Source of the DNA: Zelonia costaricensis
Taxonomy: Eukaryota; Euglenozoa; Kinetoplastea; Trypanosomatida; Trypanosomatidae
Assembly (NCBI GenBank): GCA_030849075.1
Contig: JASAOO010003135.1
Span: 1-24,311, forward strand
DNA length: 24,311 nt
Reading direction: 5' to 3'
Position 1 is the first letter of the stretch, and every line of letters starts with the position of its first letter. Below are positions 18,237-24,311 of the stretch, piece by piece. The notes beneath the pieces are model-generated. The model was not told where the DNA came from and made no database searches. It worked only from the letters and a program-made list of their open reading frames with translations. Position numbers and translations under genes: made by a program.

Positions 18237-20162
18237 TCACTCGACCTTGCCTGTCACCCCTACGTTGTAGGCGAGCCAGAGCACCGCGCACAGCAGCCCC
18301 AGCGCGTTCACCATCAACCCCCACTCCCCCAACGCGCCCCACCACGTGAGCGGCGCGCCGGCACCGGCACCGCCAGGCTTTGTGCGGGCCCTCCACTCCT
18401 TCTGCCCCTCCTCCGGCGTGCAGAGCAGCACGTCGGCCACGCTGCCGTACATCGCGGGGTGCAGCCAGGTCGGGGAGGTGTGCCGCAGCGACATCGCCGC
18501 GTGGCCCGCCGGCGGCGGCAGCGCTGCAGACGCGAGAACCTCGCTGGCTTCATCTGGCACAGACGCGGGGGCTGGCGCCTCCTCGCGGCGGTGACGCAGC
18601 CCACTTTCGGCAAGTGCGTTCTCCGACTTGACACCCGAGGAAGGAGATGTCGGTGGTGCTGCCGCCACCGCCTCTGCCTGCGCCTGTGTCGGGGTCAGGT
18701 ATCGGAGCAGGTGCGCGTCGTAGCGGTGCTCGTTGATGTTGTAGTAGTCCGTCAGCGTCCGGTGCACCGTGAAGCCGCGCTTCGCGTAGAAGGAGGTGGC
18801 CTGCGTGTTGCCCGGCAAGCAGTGCAGCCACACCTCGGGCACGCCAGTCTGGACGAGAAAGCGGCGCGACTCGCGGCGGACCTCGTCTGCCTCCTCGTCC
18901 GTCAGCGCATCGGGAGCGAGGCGATCGCGAAAACGCTGTGCATCAATCTCGTCCTCGGTGAGGCCGCGCCGGCGCAGCTTGCGTCGGGCGTGTCGATCCT
19001 CCAGCCAGCCGTGCAGCTCCGGCACGGACGCGATCATGAGGCGTTGCAGCAGCGAAAGCAGCGACGCCTTCTCCGCCATCGCCGCAGAGCCGGGGGCGCC
19101 GGTGGAGGCGATCACGTCGCCGTCGGTCTTCTTGTGTACGCTGACGTCGTCCGCCGAACCTGGAGCGCCACTGCCGGCAGCAGCAGACTCCGCCGCCGTC
19201 GCAGCGTGGCGCCTCTTGACCTGCGCCTCAGCAAGGATGGCAATGAGCTTGCGTTCGTCGTAGTGCAGGTAGTCGTGCGCGTAGGCGGGGCGCAGCTCCG
19301 TCATGTAGTGCACAAACCGCTGCAGCAGCACGTCCCCGATGCCGCACTCCTGCAGGGCGGGGTCCACGGCGAAGGAGCCGATGTAAGCGGTGGGGTTGGT
19401 GCACAGGTGGCCCGCCTCGTGACGGGCGTACGCAAACTGCCCAATGATAAAGCCCACGACAATTGTGTGCGTCGCCGCCGCACCGGACGCAGCCGGGGAC
19501 GCGGCGGCCGCGTGCGCCTGTCTCCGCTGAAGCGACGTGCGCGCTGCCACGTGCTCCAGCTCAGATATCGTGCGATCCACATCTGCGCGTTCCATCAAGA
19601 GATCCGGCGTCAGCGGCGCCTGCGACGCGGGCGGCGGCACGGGCGGGTGCGCCGAAACCGACGGCGCCGCCGCCGCCCTGGGGTCGGGGCGCTGCGACGC
19701 TGTGTCGCTCGACAGGGCGCGCGTGCGGTTCCAGTGCGCCTCGTACAGGGCGAAGTCCTCCGGCGTGGCCAGGGCGAGCAGACACACGCACGCGTCGTGG
19801 TTCAGCAGCCACTCATAAAAGGTGGGGCTGTAGCTGATGGGGAATACGTCCTCGTGCATCTCGTACAGCCGACGCAGCTCCGCCGCTTCGACGCCCCAGC
19901 GCAAACGGAGCGAGAGGCGCGGCAAGGGCGACGACATTGTGGTTGCATTTGCGGCGGAGTCGCTGTGTGTGCCACTCGCCGAATCATCGGGTGCCGACGA
20001 CGTTGCTGGTGCTAATGCTGCTGCTGTTGCAGCGGCGGCGGCGGCACCGTGCGGTTGCACTTCGATCATCTCTGGGGCTGGGTATCGGCGGTACGTCTCC
20101 ACAGTCTCCTCCGCTGCCTTCGCCACCGGAGTGGGTGGCGGGGAGGTCGCACCCGTGGGCAT
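18237..20162 (-). CDS. NAA60/NAA50-like N-terminal acetyltransferase with C-terminal membrane anchor
   Basis: The 641-residue product starts at ATG 20162, the first in-frame ATG; the frame stays open upstream only from a TTG. It has a split GNAT fold. The N-terminal half includes VFPISYSPTFY at 106-116, equivalent to the FP-x-x-Y substrate loop of NAA50/NAA60. AYIGSFAVDP at 259-268 follows, then the acetyl-CoA motif QECGIG at 271-276. WLHCLPGNTQATSFY at 445-459 and DYY near 472-474 complete it. Tyr260 and His447 match the Tyr and His reported as catalytic in human NAA60. Low-complexity insertions at about 134-233 and 290-440 make it more than twice the size of human NAA60. A hydrophobic segment at about 616-636 near the C-terminus predicts a tail anchor. 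Animal NAA60 is Golgi-bound and acetylates N-termini of membrane proteins facing the cytosol; a similar role is inferred here. Confidence 0.85.
   Translation of the reverse strand: MPTGATSPPPTPVAKAAEETVETYRRYPAPEMIEVQPHGAAAAAATAAALAPATSSAPDDSASGTHSDSAANATTMSSPLPRLSLRLRWGVEAAELRRLYEMHEDVFPISYSPTFYEWLLNHDACVCLLALATPEDFALYEAHWNRTRALSSDTASQRPDPRAAAAPSVSAHPPVPPPASQAPLTPDLLMERADVDRTISELEHVAARTSLQRRQAHAAAASPAASGAAATHTIVVGFIIGQFAYARHEAGHLCTNPTAYIGSFAVDPALQECGIGDVLLQRFVHYMTELRPAYAHDYLHYDERKLIAILAEAQVKRRHAATAAESAAAGSGAPGSADDVSVHKKTDGDVIASTGAPGSAAMAEKASLLSLLQRLMIASVPELHGWLEDRHARRKLRRRGLTEDEIDAQRFRDRLAPDALTDEEADEVRRESRRFLVQTGVPEVWLHCLPGNTQATSFYAKRGFTVHRTLTDYYNINEHRYDAHLLRYLTPTQAQAEAVAAAPPTSPSSGVKSENALAESGLRHRREEAPAPASVPDEASEVLASAALPPPAGHAAMSLRHTSPTWLHPAMYGSVADVLLCTPEEGQKEWRARTKPGGAGAGAPLTWWGALGEWGLMVNALGLLCAVLWLAYNVGVTGKVE
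18255..18317 (-). other. Predicted C-terminal transmembrane anchor of the acetyltransferase
   Basis: Residues about 616-636 are uninterrupted hydrophobic or small (LMVNALGLLCAVLWLAYNVG), with only five residues after them (VTGKVE region). The position suggests a tail anchor with the catalytic domain in the cytosol. Confidence 0.75.
19335..19352 (-). other. Acetyl-CoA binding motif of the GNAT domain
   Basis: This encodes Gln271-Glu-Cys-Gly-Ile-Gly276, matching the R/Q-x-x-G-x-G/A pyrophosphate-binding loop of GNAT enzymes. It directly follows the strand containing Tyr260. Confidence 0.8.
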
Positions 20163-20503
20163 GGCGCTCGCTGCGTTGTGCGAGAGACGTGCGTGTGTGC
20201 CAATGGTGCTCGAGGATGTCGAGGACGGTGCTGCGATAAAGGAAGCGGCGGCCTTCGATGCCTCTAACTCTGCCCTATCCGCGTGCAGACTCGTGCACGT
20301 CTGGTGCTCGCGTCTGTCCGTGTGAGTGTGTACTTGCGTAGGTGTGAGTAGCCGGTATTGAAGCTCTTTCTTGTCGAGGTTCAAGAGCGCGTCACCCTGC
20401 CGTGAGTGCAGCGGCAACGCAGCCGTTTCTCCGTCCTCTCTTGTTATATCTCCTTCTTCCCGCAGACGTGTGCACGTCCACAGCCGACGACGAGGTGCGC
20501 GTT

Positions 20504-20541
20504 CTCCGAAGAATGAAAAGGGAGAGCGGGCGGGAGAGGCG
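20504..20541 (-). promoter_or_regulatory. Candidate trans-splice acceptor of the acetyltransferase gene
   Basis: On the minus strand a tract beginning CCTCTCCCGCCCGCTCTCCC and continuing CTTTTCATTCTTCGGAG ends in an AG at 20505-20504. The 5' UTR would be about 341 bases and would contain the upstream open stretch in frame with the gene. An acceptor closer to the ATG cannot be excluded. Confidence 0.35.
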
Positions 20542-20867
20542 TTGCGTGTGGAGTGGCGTGCGGTGGCGCGTGGTGTGCCAGCGGGGGTGTATAAGAAAAC
20601 AGTGGCGGAGGTGGAGAAGAGAGGGCTTGAGGCGGTGCAAGGCGTTCCCCGCTGCCGGATTCAGCGGAGGTGGTGGAACACCACGTGAGCACCCCACCGA
20701 TAAGAGGCACCTCAAAGTCAGCGAAGGCGCCACCATGCTCCACACCAGCACACGCGCGTGTGCACAAGACGGCCGCGTACGCGCCTCGCATGTCAATCAC
20801 CGAGAGAGGGCGGCGCTGGCGTGGTGAGAGTGCCGCAACTCGCTGCCGTTGCACTTCCGCTTCTTCG

Positions 20868-20936
20868 TGTTTTTCTTTTTTCTGTTTTTTTTCTTTTTAA
20901 AATATTCTTTTGTGATTCCGCTCTTTTTTTTTCGTG
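20868..20936. other. AT-rich block, possible polyadenylation region of the carrier mRNA
   Basis: T-rich on the plus strand, A-rich on the transcribed minus strand, with TTTTTAAAATATTC in the middle, in otherwise GC-rich DNA. It lies about 360-430 bases before the acetyltransferase's candidate splice acceptor. In trypanosomatids polyadenylation is coupled to the next acceptor at roughly this distance, so it may mark the carrier gene's 3' end. This is inference. Confidence 0.3.
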
Positions 20937-21270
20937 TTGCGTTGGCTTTTGAGGTCGGACCCAGACCCCTCCCCCCCCCTGCCTCCATCGTGCCCGTCCC
21001 ACGAGGCCCCCACACCGTGCGCACCCACCTGGTGGGCCCCGCGCTGGGACGAGGGATGCGAAACGCCGAAGAGGGTGCCGAGGCAGAGGCTCCGTGGAGC
21101 TGGGGCATGCGATGGGGGGTGGGGAGGGGAGGGGAGGAGAGGGAAGGGGCGACACGGGTCACCGCTTTGATCCCCACCGTGCCCTCGTGTGCGGGGAAGG
21201 ACAGGTGGGCAAAGGGGGAGAAGGGAGAGAGAGGCCCCTCGCATGTTGCCGAATGCCAGTCTGCGCGCCC

Positions 21271-21273
<3 letters not shown>

Positions 21274-21303
<30 letters not shown>
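21274..21303. repeat. (GT)n microsatellite
   Basis: Fifteen GT units in non-coding DNA on the plus strand. Confidence 0.9.
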
Positions 21304-21305
<2 letters not shown>

Positions 21306-22011
21306 GTGCGGGACTGTGTAGGTGTCTGGCGTAGACATGGAACGCAAAGAGCACGCTCGGTGCGTGCACGCGCATCGGCATTCGTTCGATGGAGGTGAGG
21401 GGGGTTACAAGGCGCGTGGCGCTGCGGCGGCAACGAGGTGAAGAAAAGAAGAAACCACTGGACGTCTGAACGGAAGAAGCACACGAAAACACAATTGCGT
21501 GCGGCTGTCGCTCGTAAGAGGAGGGAGGCACGGAGGAGGAGGAGGCAAAACGGAGAAAGAGATAGCGTTGCACGCGTGCATGCGTGCATGCCTGTCGGCA
21601 TGACAGACCAAGTGCACTTACGAGCACGCTCACAGGCCGCTGATTGCGCCCCCCCCCCCTCCGTCCATAACACTCTCCGGCTTCAGACTTGCGCTTTTTT
21701 GTGTGTGTACCAATCTTCCCATCCGTGGCAGCTCCGCACCACACCACCGCAGCGCCACCTGCCATCTTATGAGACGGCAGTGCACTTCCCACGCACAACC
21801 ACGCAAACGAAGGACGAGAAAGCACACGCACACGCACACACGGAAACGTGCCCCAGCAGCAGCACTCACAGACACACGCATGCAGAGACGCGGTTGCTTG
21901 GCATACGGCCACGAGGTGCGGCACCTACACCCGCAACGCCGCCACTTCCATCTTCGACCTGTTGATCAGCCACACACACACACCTCATCTTACCCGTTGT
22001 GCATCATCACC

Positions 22012-22034
22012 CACACACACACACACACACACAC
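22012..22034. repeat. (CA)n microsatellite
   Basis: About eleven CA units, with a shorter CA tract 40 bases before it at 21971-21982. Confidence 0.9.
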
Positions 22035-24116
22035 CCTCAAACACGGGAAGGGTGGGTGATCGCAAACGGCTTCGGGGAGGCGGGAAGAAGGTCGCGCCAG
22101 CGGCGGGTCGCACACTGGTGGACGGTGAGGGAGAGAGCGAGAGAACGAAAGGGAGAAGCACGTCACTGCGTTGATGCGAACACGAACGCACGCACTTACT
22201 CACTCCCCCCATCCTCGGGCTCTGCGCGACTCTGGGCTTGCCTAATCCACTTAATTTTCTTTTTTTTGGTGTTCCAGCAGCGGTGGAGTCCACCACCGGG
22301 GGAATTGAGAAGCAAGCACAAAATCACACAAACACACAGATACGCACGCACACACGTGCAAACCGACACTGAGATATGGAGAGAGAGATGGGGAGATGTT
22401 GATGAATGTACTTGGGCGGAAGGCTTCTCCTTCCCCATTGCTCCCGGCGGTGTCTTCTCCTGCCTCCCCGCAGACTTCACAGATGTTTGCTGCTCGGACC
22501 GAGGCCGCGACGCACGTGCCCCGCGGTGTGAGGATGGGGAATGGGGGGGGAGTGATGAGAGAGCACCCCCGGATGGAGAGAAGGGTGAGAAGCGGGAAGC
22601 AAGCAACGCCACGCCGACATCGGGGCCCGCGTGCGTGGCGCATCCGATGCGCTGCCCGCTTCACGCGGAAGGGGAGGAGAGCGACGCCGCGTGGGAAGTT
22701 CATCAGAAGGCACTGAGAGAGAAAAAAAAAACAAAGAGCAAAGGGAAAAAAGGGGTGGAGAGGGGGGAAGCAATCGACAGGAGACCAAAGCCAGAACCAA
22801 ACGTAAGACAACACGCAAAGGGCGAAAAAAGGCAAACAACACGAGGGAGGGGGGCCGTCGACCTGCAAAGGCGTGTGCGCTCATGGGAAGGAGGCCGGAA
22901 GCGCTGCCAAAGATCCCCCCCTCCCTTCCTGACCTTCTCTCTGGCTGCTTCGCAAGGCGTGCAGGGTGTGGTGCATCGAGGTGAAGAGGGGTGGAGGGTG
23001 TCCACACACACACACATACATACGTACGCAGATGCACGCACGGCGAGCCGAGGCGGGGCAGGAGGGGACGGGGAAGCAAGGAGGCGCAAGAGGAAGGGGA
23101 GCGTGTGACTGGAGACCGGGACAGGGGGAGGGGGTGAGAAGGAGGGAGGGAGAAGCACGTGAAAGAAACGAAAAGAAAACACACGGGGAAGAGCGCGCGC
23201 CTGCATGCGCAATTCGCCCTTTCTTTTTTGCTGTTGTTTGTGGTGGGCTTGTCTTCTCAGAAGTCGGAGTCGGTGCGTGGGCGGAGGTCACGACGGAGAA
23301 AAGGGGTGAGGTGTCGGGCGGAGGTGGAAGGCGCCACAAACACACGCACGCACCCACGCACGCATGCACAGCCGGACAAAGGGAAGAAAATCAAAAGAAA
23401 AAGAAGGGTAGCCAAGAAGTGCGGCTGTCTGACGGAATAGCAGGGACCAGCTAAGGACTAAAGCACAAGGGGGGGACAGAGAGGGACGAGTGACTGATGG
23501 GAGGAGGAGGAGGAGGAAGAGGAGAAGTGAGGGAGCGTGACGGGGGGAGGGGGCCAGAGAATGCGGACATGTGCACACGCGTCATCATGCACACGTGCGC
23601 ACACATCAGTGAAAGGCAGAGAGTGAGAGAAGCCAAGCATGCACAAAAAAAAAAAGAAACTGCAGCTCTCAAGCCCACCACAGGCGGGAAACACACGCGC
23701 GGCGCTTTTCGTTTGCGCGTACCACTCTTCGCACAAACCCAAGTGCACACACGTGTGCTACACAAACGCACCCAAACACAGAGACAGAGAGAGACACGGC
23801 ATCGGGGCCGAAGGCATGCGGTTACAGTTCTTTTGAAGGTGCCGCGCCGGCAGCGGTGGAGCTCCCACACACACACGCACGCACACGCACACATAAACGC
23901 AGACACGCGCACGTACGCACACCTCGGTTTACACCTCTACGAGGACACCAACAACAAAAAAAAAAACAAGAGAAGCAGAGTCCGCGTCCTCCTCTTCCCG
24001 CTCTCCACGCACAGACGTCCGCACGTCGCTCAGCCTCTATCTCATTCGCTCGCCCCTCGTCCACCCGATTCACATCTGTGTGTGTGTGCGTGTGTGTTTC
24101 TGCCTTCTCTTCGCCC

Positions 24117-24311
24117 CTACGCAATCGCGACCTTCTGGGCGGCCTGCTGGCGCTCCTTCATCGTGCGGGTGATGTACTCGATCGTGAAGAAGCACAGGAT
24201 CGTGTGCATGGCGCAGCGGCTGAAGTACGGCAGGAAGGCGTCGTACATGGCCAGCACGCCCTCCTCCTTGAAGATGCGGCCGATGCACTGCACGACGTTG
24301 TGGTAGCGCTT
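24117..24311 (-). CDS. Mitochondrial carrier protein, C-terminal part (2-oxoglutarate/malate carrier-like)
   Basis: The window edge cuts this gene, leaving the last 64 codons and a TAG stop at 24119-24117. The fragment reads as the end of the third repeat of a mitochondrial solute carrier: a matrix segment IGRIFKEEGVLAMYDAFLP, then transmembrane helix 6, YFSRCAMHTILCFFTIEYIT. It matches the 2-oxoglutarate/malate carrier in the order EG-x-x-x-x-x-x-F-x-PY-x-x-R-x-x-x-HT-x-L-x-F and in the closing E-x-x-x-R/K. That carrier exchanges 2-oxoglutarate for malate across the inner mitochondrial membrane. The family call is firm, but the substrate is a guess because the first two repeats are outside the window. 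The tail is short and ends in Gln/Ala/Lys-rich sequence. No frame covers the real protein from an ATG inside the window. Confidence 0.85.
   Translation of the reverse strand, partial: KRYHNVVQCIGRIFKEEGVLAMYDAFLPYFSRCAMHTILCFFTIEYITRTMKERQQAAQKVAIA

Larger units (their letters stand above)
20163..24116. other. 4 kb intergenic region
   Basis: This separates the mitochondrial carrier gene from the acetyltransferase gene. It holds an AT-rich block at about 20868-20936, (TG)n at 21274-21303, (CA)n at 22012-22034, shorter CA/TG tracts near 23865-23895 and 24078-24098, and an 11-C run at 21649-21659. The segment 22480-22720 is less repetitive but shows no recognisable domain in any frame. I see no gene. 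Confidence 0.6.

Noticed and set aside
18186..20015. 609-codon plus-strand frame opposite the acetyltransferase
   Set aside because: An Arg/His/Val-rich antisense shadow of the minus-strand GNAT gene, which carries recognisable catalytic motifs.
20421..20466. Plus-strand pyrimidine tract ending in CGCAG, resembling a splice acceptor
   Set aside because: It lies in the leader region of a minus-strand gene, and the plus-strand frame that follows from 20513 is Arg-rich with no domain. Probably chance composition.
24070..24288. 72-codon minus-strand frame at the right edge
   Set aside because: It is out of phase with the carrier frame; the correct phase from 24311 gives a clear mitochondrial carrier C-terminus ending at 24117.

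Overview
The window looks like nuclear chromosomal DNA of a kinetoplastid, most likely Leishmania or a close relative. The reasons are four intronless, GC-rich reading frames all on the minus strand, very long intergenic stretches full of (CA)n/(TG)n, poly-G and purine-rich sequence, polypyrimidine-AG motifs upstream of the start codons, and protein types typical of trypanosomatids. The species is an inference. No rRNA, tRNA, CRISPR array, transposon or bacterial-type operon was recognised.

Layout, in the presumed direction of transcription (right to left). (1) 24117-24311: the last 64 residues of a mitochondrial carrier resembling the 2-oxoglutarate/malate carrier, cut by the window edge. 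(2) 20163-24116: about 4 kb non-coding. (3) 18237-20162: a 641-residue NAA60/NAA50-like N-terminal acetyltransferase with two large low-complexity insertions and a C-terminal membrane anchor. (4) 16352-18236: about 1.9 kb non-coding, with one ambiguous base. (5) 11894-16351: a 1485-residue protein with a disordered, coiled-coil-containing N-terminal third followed by what I read as four tandem, diverged phytochelatin-synthase-like (papain-fold) domains. None has an obviously complete Cys-His-Asp triad. (6) 6486-11893: 5.4 kb without a convincing gene. (7) 4710-6485: a 591-residue fusion of a multi-spanning CDP-alcohol phosphotransferase domain with a C-terminal CTP:phosphocholine/phosphoethanolamine-type cytidylyltransferase. 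The phosphotransferase half has lost three of its four signature aspartates, while the cytidylyltransferase half keeps its main motifs. (8) 1-4709: non-coding as far as I can tell.

Only about 8.4 kb of 24.3 kb (roughly a third) is coding. The genes are probably co-transcribed as a polycistron and resolved by trans-splicing and polyadenylation, so their being neighbours need not mean a shared pathway. The two most notable observations are the array of phytochelatin-synthase-like pseudoenzyme domains and the Kennedy-pathway fusion in which one catalytic half appears dead. Domain assignments rest on motifs read by eye and compared with remembered family signatures, with no database search.
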